A DNA stretch of 48,230 bases, from positions 1 to 48,230 of IMG/VR virus record IMGVR_UViG_3300034121_001201. One strand, 5' to 3'. Below the pieces are notes generated by a model. That model searched no databases. It was given only the letters and a program-made list of their open reading frames with translations, and had not been told where the DNA came from. Positions 17,401 to 25,935 of this stretch are shown piece by piece. The position numbers and the translations under genes are program-made. How positions within the stretch are numbered: position 1 is the stretch's first letter; every line of letters starts with the position of its first letter. The DNA comes from a virus.

Positions 17401-17766
17401 CGCTACGACAGTCATTGGATTGAAATTGGTGCATCAGGAATTGGTGCAGTTACCTCAGATACCGCCCCATCCAGCCCTGCCAATGGACAAATTTGGTTTG
17501 AATCTGACACAAACCAACTAAAGATTTATTATTCGGGAACTTGGATTCAAGTCGGTGGCTCAGATGCCGTTAACGTTATTAACGCAATTAACGCTAAAGG
17601 CGACCTTGTCGTCGGAACCGCAAATGACACGGTGACAAGACTTGGTGCTGGCGCTAATGGTTCAGTGTTATCTGCCAACTCGTCCACGGCATCTGGTCTA
17701 GAGTGGGTTTCACGTGCAGCCATCGTTGACGACTTTGCTGTGGCGAGTATAATGGGTGCTTACTGA
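14440..17766 (+). CDS. Large tail fibre protein
   Basis: 1108 residues from a GTG preceded by GAGG. It contains classical fibre modules in order: two copies of a LKYNGT..W/F pattern (about 90 and 300), a beta segment VYLVRNNTGSTILKGTLVGA, GTAATVTGAAQTAITSVGTL near 400, LSGNLIVNGSTTTVNSTVTT with DDPVITLGGD near 430, NGNVGIGTTS near 600, then PTADRTITFPDATGTVAVSG near 860. The C-terminal 140 residues have two repeats of the type DTPPSSPYTGDLWFESDSG and SDTAPSSPANGQIWFESDTN, followed by a compact end. Such multi-module trimers form long distal fibres. Confidence 0.85.
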   Translation: MTRFLGTPLKGEGFSSSSDEAFSAKVAADTQPRIRIDAGGRITWGGGSAAGDVYVYRYGADIIKFVGNVAVDALFVDGIEVDTTGATLDQVLKYNGTKFAPGTNVATVASIDAIGDVVITSPLQFQGLMYDGTNWVNSNIPNVYLVRNNTGSTILKGTLVGAVDAEPSGRIDVAPFQVTGTENSELRAMGIATSNISSGVNGEVMNFGTLTGLDTRGSTASALAVGDETWAAGDILFAHPTVDGKLTNVRPQHDLAVAFITVRHASTGQIAIRIIPGNNHLEWMHDVSLVDKTSGDFLKYNGTLWVNDAIDLGTDTTGNYMSGISGTSPVSVAHTAGEGSSATVSLAASYGDTQNPYASKTANYVLAAPDGTSGVPTFRAIVAADIPTLNQNTTGTAATVTGAAQTAITSVGTLSSLAVTGGVTAASLTLSGNLIVNGSTTTVNSTVTTIDDPVITLGGDTAPSSDDNKDRGIEFRYHNGAAAKIGFFGYDDSTGRFVMIPDATNTSEVFAGTVGDIQAGTFFGDLSGTATNITASSNTSLTSLSNLTTVGTLGSLIVSGATAGDLVRITQTGAGNAFVVEDSTNPDSTPFVISANGNVGIGTTSLTISNLAIARPITGGTTAYGVVSTGAIQSDVTTQANGFISSINTTTAAFTLSNLNHFAVSGVTTPGAGSTITNQYGYLVTSQLTGGTNNYAFASNVAAATGRWNLYMGGTAQNYMAGGLGIGTPTPASMLHVAGGALGGTAGNELIVSQIRSTNANQDIVYTKYRRVSTGADWTTAQAKIQRTIDATDMGYIAFGGTSALDVRIGSGTTDMAVFASTGVDIVGNVSLTGSVIFEGATANNFETTVSVTDPTADRTITFPDATGTVAVSGQNVSFNDVTVAGNLNVTGSTFGSATLDVDNFKITLNASVAGAPTLNGEIEVNRGTSTDVRIRWNEVSDLWEYTNDGTNYSRIGSALMTVSDTPPSSPYTGDLWFESDSGITFVRYDSHWIEIGASGIGAVTSDTAPSSPANGQIWFESDTNQLKIYYSGTWIQVGGSDAVNVINAINAKGDLVVGTANDTVTRLGAGANGSVLSANSSTASGLEWVSRAAIVDDFAVASIMGAY

Positions 17767-17785
17767 GATGATTGAGGTTGACTAA

Positions 17786-18091
17786 ATGGCTAATACAGCA
17801 AAAGTTCTTTTTAGAGGGGCTGCGACAACTAATACAAACACTACTTTGTATACGGTTCCTGCCTCAACGTCTACGGTTATAACGAATATTGTTGTTACTA
17901 ATACGACATCAAGCCCAGCAACATTCACTTTTTCCCTAAACGGCGTAGTCATTGCACCCACTGTCGCAATTAGTGGCTTCTCAATGACGTCACTGGATAT
18001 CAAACAAGTTATAGCAACCACGCAAACACTTACTGGTGGAGCATCAGCAGCAACAGTCAACTTTCACGTTAGCGGAATGGAAATCGCGTAA
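17786..18091 (+). CDS. Small beta-rich virion-associated protein, paralogue A
   Basis: 101 residues. Sequence pattern: LYTVPASTSTVITNIVVTN, then FTFSLNGVVIAP and FHVSGMEIA. It is a beta-sandwich-like small protein that accompanies fibre genes in many aquatic phages. The product of 21104-21463 has a similar pattern (YYTTP..STTTIVKQIILTNTTSSA), suggesting duplication. The stop overlaps the next gene by 1 nt (TAATG). The function is probably a trimeric adaptor or decoration domain, inferred from context only. Confidence 0.6.
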   Translation: MANTAKVLFRGAATTNTNTTLYTVPASTSTVITNIVVTNTTSSPATFTFSLNGVVIAPTVAISGFSMTSLDIKQVIATTQTLTGGASAATVNFHVSGMEIA

Positions 18092-20847
18092 TGGGTATTC
18101 AACAGTTCCCTATTGGTGATACAACGATTGAAGCAAACGAACTTCTTTACGACCCAGTAAACAAGTTGCGTGTTTCAATGCCGCAGTCACTTATTGACAC
18201 CGACTTTGAGTACGGTACACAGATTTCTAAGTGGGAAAACCTTACAATGACGGACAACCGTCCGTTTGTTTACAACGCACAAACACAATTGGGCGGCATT
18301 ACAGCAATATCTTTACCCAACCTTTCGCGCACAGTAACGGTAAGCACCTCATCTACACCAGCAGTCGGAACGCCAATTTCTGTTACAGATACTCATTTGT
18401 CTATTGCTAACGGAAACTTTATTGTTGAATCAATTTCTTCTGGAGTGTCATTCACATATACTGCGCGTGCAGAAAACACGACAACAGTAACTTCTATCTA
18501 TGACACAAACAAAACACAGATTTTTCAAGGCGCATTTTACACTGGCGCAGCAATCGGTGCTGCTCCTACTGTCACCTATTCTGGAACAAAAGTAACTGTA
18601 ACAACAACAGTTCCTCACGGTCTTTCTATCGGCAACGAAATAGCACTCACTGGCATCACGACCTCTGGAGCCAACCCACCAAACGGAGCACACTTTGTCG
18701 CAGGTGTTTCCAGTGCGACAGTATTCTTTTATTATGTCCCAACTGCACCGACTGGAACATTGACCGCAACTTCTGCACTCTGTTATGCTCGCCCACAAGG
18801 GCAGTTTTTGCATCGTCCGTTTGATGGTGGAGTAATTTTTTCCAGCAACTCAACATCAAATCATCAGACAGCAATCCGTCAAACACGACGTTACTTCCGA
18901 TACCAGTCTGGTAAAGGTATTCAGATGAGTTCAGGAACACTCATCAAACCATCGCTACAACTAGAATCATTGACCTCATCAGGCACTTTGGTTACTGTTC
19001 AAACAAAAGAGAAGCACAACCTTCAACCTGGTTCAACTATTGAAGTATTCGGCGCAAACGAGACTGCCTACAACGGCAACTTTACGGTCTACACCGTTAC
19101 TGGTTATAACACATTTACATATACGGCATTAAGTGTCCCATCATCAGCAACAGCATCAGGTCTTTACTACGCAAACATTAGCGAATGGTACGGTTGCGCA
19201 AACCGCATTGGTTTGTTTGATAATCAGAACGGGATGTTCTTTGAACATGATGGTCAAGAACTAACAGCAGTTCTCAGAAATTCCACGTATCAGATATCAG
19301 GGCGCGTAAGTGTCACGAACGGTTCTCCAAGCGTCACCCAAACAAACGCATCATTCCCAACACGCTTTGCTAAGCAACTAGACATCGGCGACCACATAGT
19401 CATCCGAGGACAGTCATACCGCATCATTGACATTGCGAGCGATACATCGTTAACAATTAGTCCTGCATATCGTGGAATAACATCCACAATGGTTATTGCT
19501 TCAAAAACGGTTGATACACACTATAAGCAATCAGAGTGGAACATTGACAAAATGGACGGCACGGGTCCTTCTGGATACAACGCCAACTTTACAAAAATGC
19601 AAATGTTCTACATTGACTATTCATGGTATGGCGCTGGTGCAGTTCGCTTTGGCATGCGTGGAACTGATGGTGAAATTAAATATTGTCACAAGTTAGTCAA
19701 CAACAACGTTAACTCAGAAGCGTACATGCGTTCAGGAAACCTTCCAGCACGCTACGAGTCAATAACTCAACCTCCATATACAAAACTTTCAGCAACGCTA
19801 TCAAACGTGGGAACTACCGCGTCTGTTGTTTCAACATATGGTTTCCCTGCAGCAGGAACACTACTTGTATCAAACAACCTTTCTGGCTACGAATTTGTGA
19901 ACTACACAGGAAAAACTTCAACGTCTTTCACTGGTCTCACTCGGGCACAAACAGGCGTAGCATCACTTGCTACGACCGTAGCGTCTGGTTCAAACGTTCT
20001 TACTGTTTCTTCTACGGCTGGTATTCAGGTTGGGCAGCGTGTGTTTGGAATAGGTAGTCCTGATGTTCCAGAAAACACATTTGTTTCATCAATTACCTCT
20101 GGAACTGTGCTTGCTTTAAGTCAGGCAGTAACAGCAACTAACCCAACACTATTATTCGCACCGATGAATGATGGCACAGCAAAAACTTTCACATATTCTG
20201 CGACCAACCCGATTGGTGTTGAACTTGCTTGGCCGACATATGCGCCAACTATCTCTCACTGGGGTACTTCGGCAATCATGGATGGTCGTTACGACGACGA
20301 TAAATCTTTGTTGTTCACGTACGGTCAGGTAACAAGTACGGCTGTTGCTTCTGGTGCAACGAACTGTTTACTTGCGATTCGTGTAGCACCTTCGGTTGAT
20401 AATGGTACTTCTGGTGCTTTTGGTAGTCGCGAACTTGTCAACCGTATGCAGTTGATTTTGCGTGCGCTTGATATCACAACAACTACAGCAAACTCAAACC
20501 TGCTTATTACGGCTGTTCTTAACGGCACACCAAGCGCAGCCGCTACATGGATTTCACCTGCGACAGTCACTTCAAGTCTTGCTCAAGTCGCAGACTACAG
20601 CGGTACAGTCAGGACTATCTCTGGTGGCGAAACAACAGGTGGTTTCTTCGTAGGTACAGGCGCCAACTCTATTGACCTTACGACAGTACGAGACCTCGGT
20701 AACTCTATTCTTGGTGGCGGAACAACGACCACTAATACTGGCATCTACCCTGACGGTCCAGACACGCTACATATTATGGTACGTAACCTTGGTTCCTTAT
20801 CAGCAAACGTGTTCTCACGTCTTTCATGGACGGAAGCGCAGGCATAA
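18091..20847 (+). CDS. Large fibre/baseplate-associated structural protein
   Basis: 918 residues. The first 60 residues (IQQFPIGDTTIEANELLYDP, then DTDFEYGTQISKWE) and the block FLHRPFDGGVIFSSNSTSNH with QTRRYFRYQSGKGIQMSSGT match a recurring family of large virion proteins in aquatic myoviruses. Inserted beta modules of the type VPHGLSIGNEIALTGI and KHNLQPGSTIEVFGANETAY appear twice, and a related module is in the gene at 30947. A conserved middle region follows (QMFYIDYSWYGAGAVRFGMR, EAYMRSGNLPARYE). It may form a peripheral baseplate or fibre component. Confidence 0.7.
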   Translation: MGIQQFPIGDTTIEANELLYDPVNKLRVSMPQSLIDTDFEYGTQISKWENLTMTDNRPFVYNAQTQLGGITAISLPNLSRTVTVSTSSTPAVGTPISVTDTHLSIANGNFIVESISSGVSFTYTARAENTTTVTSIYDTNKTQIFQGAFYTGAAIGAAPTVTYSGTKVTVTTTVPHGLSIGNEIALTGITTSGANPPNGAHFVAGVSSATVFFYYVPTAPTGTLTATSALCYARPQGQFLHRPFDGGVIFSSNSTSNHQTAIRQTRRYFRYQSGKGIQMSSGTLIKPSLQLESLTSSGTLVTVQTKEKHNLQPGSTIEVFGANETAYNGNFTVYTVTGYNTFTYTALSVPSSATASGLYYANISEWYGCANRIGLFDNQNGMFFEHDGQELTAVLRNSTYQISGRVSVTNGSPSVTQTNASFPTRFAKQLDIGDHIVIRGQSYRIIDIASDTSLTISPAYRGITSTMVIASKTVDTHYKQSEWNIDKMDGTGPSGYNANFTKMQMFYIDYSWYGAGAVRFGMRGTDGEIKYCHKLVNNNVNSEAYMRSGNLPARYESITQPPYTKLSATLSNVGTTASVVSTYGFPAAGTLLVSNNLSGYEFVNYTGKTSTSFTGLTRAQTGVASLATTVASGSNVLTVSSTAGIQVGQRVFGIGSPDVPENTFVSSITSGTVLALSQAVTATNPTLLFAPMNDGTAKTFTYSATNPIGVELAWPTYAPTISHWGTSAIMDGRYDDDKSLLFTYGQVTSTAVASGATNCLLAIRVAPSVDNGTSGAFGSRELVNRMQLILRALDITTTTANSNLLITAVLNGTPSAAATWISPATVTSSLAQVADYSGTVRTISGGETTGGFFVGTGANSIDLTTVRDLGNSILGGGTTTTNTGIYPDGPDTLHIMVRNLGSLSANVFSRLSWTEAQA

Positions 20848-20849
20848 CA

Positions 20850-21104
20850 ATGGCTATTGACTTCCCTAACTCCCCAGCAACCAACGATACCTTCTCTGAT
20901 TCTGGTAAAACTTGGAAGTACAACGGATATGCATGGTTGTTGCAAACCATTCCTACTGCTCTCGCGAATGGTTCTATTTCTTTAGCGCAGATTGCACAAG
21001 GTGGGGCAACTGCAGGGCAGGCTCTAGTGTGGAGTGGTTCTGTTTGGGCTCCGAATGATGCGTTGCGCGACAATCTTATCAAGTTCTACATGGAGGTCAT
21101 CTGA
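20850..21104 (+). CDS. Short structural protein with fibre-tip motif
   Basis: 84 residues; ATG 20850 lies 2 nt after the previous stop. The N-terminal pattern IDFPNSPATNDTFSDSGKTW then KYNGYAWLL is a widespread short module in fibre and tip proteins of aquatic phages. The second half (ISLAQIAQGGATAGQALVW, then WAPNDALRDNLIKFYMEV) also resembles fibre linker repeats. The stop overlaps the next start by 1 nt (TGATG). Probably a stand-alone fibre segment. Confidence 0.6.
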   Translation: MAIDFPNSPATNDTFSDSGKTWKYNGYAWLLQTIPTALANGSISLAQIAQGGATAGQALVWSGSVWAPNDALRDNLIKFYMEVI

Positions 21105-21463
21105 TGGCTGTAACACAAAAACGTCTTGCTGGTCCTGCCCAGTTGACTGCAACAACCGCTGTCTATTACACGACACCAATCAGCACTACCACGATTGTCA
21201 AACAAATTATTCTAACGAACACTACTTCGTCAGCAAAAACTGTGACTGTTCGTTTGAAACCCCTTGGTGTGGCTGAGGCTGCCACACACGACATTATTAG
21301 CGGTATGACTATCAACGCTAACGAAACTATGGCTTTCAACTGTTCGCTAGTTCTCAACAACAATGGTTCTACAGCAAACGCAACTAACAGCGACCAGTTG
21401 ACAGCATTGTGTAGTTCGGCAACGTCAGTCAATATTACGATTGTAGGTATTCAAGAGGCATAA
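21104..21463 (+). CDS. Small beta-rich virion-associated protein, paralogue B
   Basis: 119 residues. Pattern: AVYYTTPISTTTIVKQIILT, NTTSSAKTVTVRL, NANETMAFNCSLVL, VNITIVGIQEA. It is similar in organisation to the 101-residue product of 17786-18091, so the two are likely diverged duplicates serving adjacent fibres. It is overlapped by 1 nt on both sides, indicating tight coupling with the adhesin genes around it. Confidence 0.6.
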   Translation: MAVTQKRLAGPAQLTATTAVYYTTPISTTTIVKQIILTNTTSSAKTVTVRLKPLGVAEAATHDIISGMTINANETMAFNCSLVLNNNGSTANATNSDQLTALCSSATSVNITIVGIQEA

Positions 21464-22170
21464 TGGCTGGCATGGTTCGCTACCCGGCGTTGAACGCCAT
21501 GGCGTCATTTATTGATGCCCCTGACTCCGTCTATGGCACTGGCAATGACGGTTCTGTAACCATGGACGGAAGTACTATCGTTATCGGTATTACGCCCTCT
21601 TCAAATGTTTATACGATGGCTCGCGACACATATTTCTATAATCTGACCATTAGTTCGGGTGTGCGTTTAAACCCAAATGGTTATCGTGTTTTTGTAAAGA
21701 ATCAGTTAATACTCGGTAGCAGCGCAATGATTGGTTATACGACAGGTTTTGCTTCTGCTGGTTCTATCCAACAGGGTGGGGCAGCAAGCACTCCAGTTAC
21801 TCATAGTCTTGGAGGTGCGTCGCAAACACAAACTGCCACATTGCCAATCGCTTCGCTTGGCGGCTCGCAATACTTTCAACAGCCGTTGCAGGCAATAGAT
21901 GGTTTTTCTGTTACCGCATCTGGCGGACCAACATTTTTACGCGGTGGCGCTGGAGGAGTAGGTCAGGCTGGTGGAGGGGTAGTAATTCTTGCTGCCCGCT
22001 ACATCTCTGGACCGACATCTGGGAGCGCAACAATTTCTGCTAAAGCAACATCTCCTGCTGGTGGTGGAGTGATTCTTCTTGTTTCATCTGGCGCAACATT
22101 GCCTACGACTGTAACAACAGACGTGACTGGTTATGCCTCTGGGATATTCTACTATATGCAGTTGGTATAA
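21463..22170 (+). CDS. Glycine-rich adhesin / fibre-tip protein
   Basis: 235 residues. Residues 15-90 carry DSVYGTGNDGSVTMDGSTI then YFYNLTISSGVRLNPNGYRV and FVKNQLIL. A closely similar block occurs at about residues 410-480 of the next, much larger protein, so the two are paralogous. A Gly-rich region (about 155-215: LRGGAGGVGQAGGGVVILAA) is followed by TTDVTGYASGIFYYMQLV. Gly-rich tips of this sort, resembling polyglycine-II sandwiches, bind receptors in T4-like and other phages; that comparison is an inference. Confidence 0.65.
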   Translation: MAGMVRYPALNAMASFIDAPDSVYGTGNDGSVTMDGSTIVIGITPSSNVYTMARDTYFYNLTISSGVRLNPNGYRVFVKNQLILGSSAMIGYTTGFASAGSIQQGGAASTPVTHSLGGASQTQTATLPIASLGGSQYFQQPLQAIDGFSVTASGGPTFLRGGAGGVGQAGGGVVILAARYISGPTSGSATISAKATSPAGGGVILLVSSGATLPTTVTTDVTGYASGIFYYMQLV

Positions 22171-22171
22171 A

Positions 22172-25100
22172 ATGGCTGCGCTTGAAAGAACAGGAACAAA
22201 TAGGGAACTGTACAGGATTGGAGATATCGGTCCTGGTGGTGGGACGATTTTCCTTACCCCAAGTTCAACAGATAACACTACTGGTAAATATTTTGAAGTC
22301 GCTCCTCCCACGTGGACGGGGTCACTTGGGAATACGTTAACGCGAACGAACCTATGTAAAACAAGTTCTTTTGATGGTGGTGTTGGTTTATGGACTGCCA
22401 ATAGTGGGGCAGTAATCACAACTGATACAAACGAGCATCTTGTCAGTGGAAGTTCACTAAAAATTACGTCTTCAACAAGTAATTACAACAACGCCATACA
22501 TGCCCTGATACCCATTACTGCTGGTCAGAAATATGTTTATAGTGCGTACGTAAAAAATGTTGGCGGAAATACGCGACCTGTTTACCTCGCTGTTATTTGG
22601 TTTGCATCAAACGGTTCAACTGTTGTAGGAAGCGAAATGAACTCTGTTTCTCAGGGAGACCTTGCTATTGCAGACGGCTGGCGGCGCAGATGGGTTGCTG
22701 GAACAGCACCAATTGGCTCTGCATTCGCTCGTCTGCATATTTTAAGTGGCACCACGGGTCTGACAACAGCCGACATCACGCGTGCTGACGGTGTTTTGTT
22801 TGAACAAAGTTCTTTTTCTTTTTTATATCCGTTTTTTGATGGTGTGAAATCATATTTAGATTCGTCAATGGCATATACGGCTTTACCAAACCCTGGTACC
22901 GCAGATATTAGAACTCTTACTAATGAGGGTTACAGTATTATTCCAGAAACACGAGCGTGGTCTGGCAGTGCATATAACTCGTCATCAACGAGCACATGGA
23001 TTGGTGGGACAGCAACACCAAAACTTAGAACAAGCAACGTTTCTTTAACTGGATACACTTTATATCCTGATATTGGATTAGGGGCGTCACAGACAGATAT
23101 CATATTTAATTTTGGTTCACAAGAAAATACTGCAGCATATGTTGCAAAACAATATTCTGGCGGTGGTTATACAGACTGGTTTCTTCCATCAACATATGAA
23201 CTCAAGGCACTCGGTGAGGCGCAATTTGCCACTTATAGCGTCGGGGTAGTTTCTACCTCTACGACTACATATGCCACTTCTTCTACTTCTTCTTCTATAT
23301 TGATGAGAAGTTGGGTTGGTAGCACAAGTAGTAATGTGGGTATTTATGAGCCAGTCAATGTGCGTCCAGTACGAATGTTTTCTGCAACACCGTCAACGCA
23401 TGTGCAACGTGCAGGTAACGACTCGGTGTATGGGAACGGATATGACGGCGATGTCACCATTCTTGGTTCAGGACAAATAACTTATCTTTCCAGAGATATG
23501 TATTACAACAATTTGGTTATACCATCGCAAACAATGCTTCACACTAATGGTTACAGAGTTTTTGTTCGTAACAAACTAACTGTTAATGGATACATTGGCG
23601 TCAGCAGTGGTTCAAACACGATATTTGGTTTACTTTATGGAGAACCAAGCGCAGTTACGTCAAGGACAGTCTCTGGAACGACATCCACGAATGCTATTAC
23701 ATATCGTATTGGCGGCAAGGGTGGGGGCGCTACCGCTGATGGTACGAGTCTTCTCCCTACAGGAATTCTGTATTCTTTAGATGTTGCTACTAAAGGTTTG
23801 TTCATTGACCCTAATAACAGTCAGTTGACACCTTTGACTGGTGGTGCTCTTGGTACGCAAGGAAGTCAAGGAACAACATATCCAGCGTTAACTGATTCTG
23901 ATACTTGGTCTGGTAAAACTGCTCCTACGTCTTGGCCTAGCCAGTCTGGTAATGCGGGTAATGCGGGTAATGCGGGTGGTGCTGGTGGAACTGTTGTTGC
24001 TGGTGCGTTAGGTGGTGCTGGTGGATATCCACCAAATGCCCATACTGGCACTGGTACCACTCCTGGTGGAAGAGGCAGTACAGGTAACTCTGGTAATCCG
24101 GGTACGGCTGGAAATCCTGGTGCGACAGGCAACTCAGGAAATCCTGGTACGGCAGGCAACCCTGGTACGGCAACTGGAGCAAATCCGAGTGTAGGTGGTG
24201 CTGGAGGTTCGGCTGGGCAAGGTGGCGCTGTCGTTGTTATTGCAGCCAAAACTATTACTGGTACTGGAAGAATTGTTTCGCTAGGTATTTCTGGCGCATT
24301 AGGTTCTGCTGGAACTACTGGTACTGGTGGTACGGCTGGTACGGCTGGTACGGCTGGAAACGCAGGTACTACTGGCGCAGCGGGCAATGCTGGTAGTGCT
24401 GGCACGGCTGGAAATACTGGAGACGCGGCACCAGGTATTAACACAAGTCCATATCATGCTCATCACCGTCTCGGTTCTGGACATATGAATACTCAGTACG
24501 CAAATGGCGGAGGGCATGATAGCGAACCTGGCGCGCATATTCCGCATGCTCATCTTTCGCAGGATTATCATGACCAGCATCGCGGCTCGCGACTTCATTT
24601 TCATATGCCTCACGGCGGCAATACGGTAAACCATAACCCTCCTGTAGTTACGAGTAACAAGCCATTGACACATGGACCAGGTACGGTCTTTCATAATCCT
24701 TCACACATTCACCATGCAGGTCACACGCACAACCCGCATCATGATGCTCCTCACGGACATAACCATCACACACATAGAAACGATGGGGCGACTTTACACA
24801 GTCCTCATACTTTCGGACCACACCACGGTGCTGCAAACGGGCAGGGCAATGACGGAACTCATGCCTACTACTACTGGGGCGGACATCACGGAACACAACA
24901 TGCAGGCGGACCTCACACCCATGGGTCGGCAGGCAAACATATCGGGTCACCCCACACTGGTACTCATTATGCAGGAGGTGCTGGTGGCGCAGGCGGACCC
25001 GCTGGCATTGCTGGAACGGCAGGAACAGGTGGTACGGGGGGCACAGGGGGTCTCGCTGGACCAGGAGGCACTGCGGCACCCGCACAACCTCAGGGCGGCA

Positions 25101-25261
25101 CAGGTAAGCGTGGGGGTGCAGGCGGTGGAGGAGGTATCATTGTGATAACCGATAGCACCTCATTGGGAAGCGTAACTACCGACGTTACTGCTGGTGCAAC
25201 TCAAGACTCAGATTTCAACACAGCCTCTTCAGGGTTTGTATACTTAATTCAGAACACATAG
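22172..25261 (+). CDS. Giant mosaic adhesin with Lcl-type, CBM-like, glycine- and histidine-rich regions
   Basis: 1029 residues from ATG 22172. In order: the first half of a DUF1566/Lcl-type domain (RIGDIGPGGGTIFL, KYFEVAPPTWTG, residues 12-52); a beta-rich CBM-like insertion (about 55-220: SSLKITSSTSNYNN, AGQKYVYSAYVKN); the second Lcl half (about 238-400: ETRAWSGSAY, GGYTDWFLPSTYELKAL, RPVRMFS); a block paralogous to the preceding gene product (about 410-490); Gly-rich collagen-like repeats (about 560-750); a His-rich tract (756-935, about 41 His); and a second Gly-rich stretch before a TTDVT-type end. Likely the receptor-binding tip of a fibre. The length and the domain inserted within a domain are unusual. 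Confidence 0.75.
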   Translation: MAALERTGTNRELYRIGDIGPGGGTIFLTPSSTDNTTGKYFEVAPPTWTGSLGNTLTRTNLCKTSSFDGGVGLWTANSGAVITTDTNEHLVSGSSLKITSSTSNYNNAIHALIPITAGQKYVYSAYVKNVGGNTRPVYLAVIWFASNGSTVVGSEMNSVSQGDLAIADGWRRRWVAGTAPIGSAFARLHILSGTTGLTTADITRADGVLFEQSSFSFLYPFFDGVKSYLDSSMAYTALPNPGTADIRTLTNEGYSIIPETRAWSGSAYNSSSTSTWIGGTATPKLRTSNVSLTGYTLYPDIGLGASQTDIIFNFGSQENTAAYVAKQYSGGGYTDWFLPSTYELKALGEAQFATYSVGVVSTSTTTYATSSTSSSILMRSWVGSTSSNVGIYEPVNVRPVRMFSATPSTHVQRAGNDSVYGNGYDGDVTILGSGQITYLSRDMYYNNLVIPSQTMLHTNGYRVFVRNKLTVNGYIGVSSGSNTIFGLLYGEPSAVTSRTVSGTTSTNAITYRIGGKGGGATADGTSLLPTGILYSLDVATKGLFIDPNNSQLTPLTGGALGTQGSQGTTYPALTDSDTWSGKTAPTSWPSQSGNAGNAGNAGGAGGTVVAGALGGAGGYPPNAHTGTGTTPGGRGSTGNSGNPGTAGNPGATGNSGNPGTAGNPGTATGANPSVGGAGGSAGQGGAVVVIAAKTITGTGRIVSLGISGALGSAGTTGTGGTAGTAGTAGNAGTTGAAGNAGSAGTAGNTGDAAPGINTSPYHAHHRLGSGHMNTQYANGGGHDSEPGAHIPHAHLSQDYHDQHRGSRLHFHMPHGGNTVNHNPPVVTSNKPLTHGPGTVFHNPSHIHHAGHTHNPHHDAPHGHNHHTHRNDGATLHSPHTFGPHHGAANGQGNDGTHAYYYWGGHHGTQHAGGPHTHGSAGKHIGSPHTGTHYAGGAGGAGGPAGIAGTAGTGGTGGTGGLAGPGGTAAPAQPQGGTGKRGGAGGGGGIIVITDSTSLGSVTTDVTAGATQDSDFNTASSGFVYLIQNT
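23949..24420 (+). repeat. Glycine-codon repeats encoding collagen-like tracts
   Basis: Nine-bp units of the type GGTAATGCG occur three times in tandem at 23949-23975. They are followed by degenerate 9- and 18-bp units encoding GN-S/P-G and GTAGNPG (24087-24177) and three GGTACGGCT-like units at 24330-24356. They encode Gly-X-X tracts inside the giant adhesin and are likely prone to slippage. Confidence 0.7.
24437..24978 (+). other. Histidine-rich segment of the giant adhesin
   Basis: Codons here specify about 41 His in 180 residues, with many H-x-H and HH motifs (HAHH, HIHH, HGHNHHTH, HTH). It lies between two Gly-rich tracts. H-x-H motifs in phage fibre tips are known to bind iron in trimeric needles; metal binding here is an inference from composition. 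Confidence 0.75.
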
Positions 25262-25269
25262 GAGAAAAA

Positions 25270-25512
25270 ATGCCTTTATTTGACGAAATTGACACTAAGC
25301 AGCGTCTACAGATTTTGCGTGGAACTTACAAATCTTTAGAAATTGAACTTTTTGAAGTTTTAACACGTCTGGGAATTGATGTTGATGACTACACTTATGG
25401 TGAGCATCCAGAATTTGCTGATTCAGAAGATAACTGGAATAAACGTCGCGTTATTGAACTAGAAGCAACTTTGGCTACAATTAAGGCAAAGATTGACTCG
25501 CTGGCGGCATAA
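25270..25512 (+). CDS. Small helical protein, unknown function
   Basis: 80 residues after a good AGGAGA ribosome-binding site. Predicted helices: KQRLQILRGTYKSLEIELFE at the start and NKRRVIELEATLATIKAKID at the end, joined by an acidic Tyr-containing loop (DYTYGEHPEFADSED). Possibly a coiled-coil adaptor or fibre-assembly helper given its place directly after the giant adhesin. No recognised family. Confidence 0.55.
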   Translation: MPLFDEIDTKQRLQILRGTYKSLEIELFEVLTRLGIDVDDYTYGEHPEFADSEDNWNKRRVIELEATLATIKAKIDSLAA

Positions 25513-25515
25513 GTA

Positions 25516-25935
25516 ATGCAAAGAGTCTTCTATGTGCCTGCATCAACACCAATTACTGCTGAACTAAGCGAGCAAGCGGAATTGCTTGCTCTATCTGTGC
25601 TGCATGGTGAAAGTGCTTTATCGCGTTATGTTGACTTTGACCGCGACATTGCGCAGCCTATTTCTTTGCCATCCGAAAAAATATGCCTTTTCGCTAACGA
25701 AGTCCCAATAATGCTTCATCAAAGCATTGAGGTAACTAATGATTTTGTTGATATGCGTGACGGCGTAACCCTTGTTTTGAATGGTAAAAAAATTATTGAG
25801 CCGTTGATACTTGAAAAACACTACGCTCGTTATGCCATTGAGTGCACTGGATACGGTGTTCAAGTGTTTGACATATTTGATAAATCTATGCGAATTTTAG
25901 AACACGGGGAGTATTATGTCGTTAACCCTGAGTAA
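25516..25935 (+). CDS. Unknown protein, first gene of the modification cassette
   Basis: 139 residues, mixed alpha/beta, no membrane segment. The C-terminal part (TLVLNGKKIIEPLILEKHY, then YGVQVFDIFDKSMRILEHGE) looks like a small beta domain. It overlaps the following oxygenase gene by 20 nt, so it is probably co-translated with it. Not recognised; a substrate-binding or chaperone partner for the downstream enzymes is possible but unsupported. Confidence 0.5.
   Translation: MQRVFYVPASTPITAELSEQAELLALSVLHGESALSRYVDFDRDIAQPISLPSEKICLFANEVPIMLHQSIEVTNDFVDMRDGVTLVLNGKKIIEPLILEKHYARYAIECTGYGVQVFDIFDKSMRILEHGEYYVVNPE

Noticed and set aside
23940-24420. Tandem short repeats considered as a CRISPR-like array
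   Set aside because: The units are 9-18 bp, in frame, and encode Gly-X-X; there are no spacers of constant length.
9525-25261. Diversity-generating retroelement in the adhesin region
   Set aside because: No reverse transcriptase or template/variable repeat pair was seen in the window.
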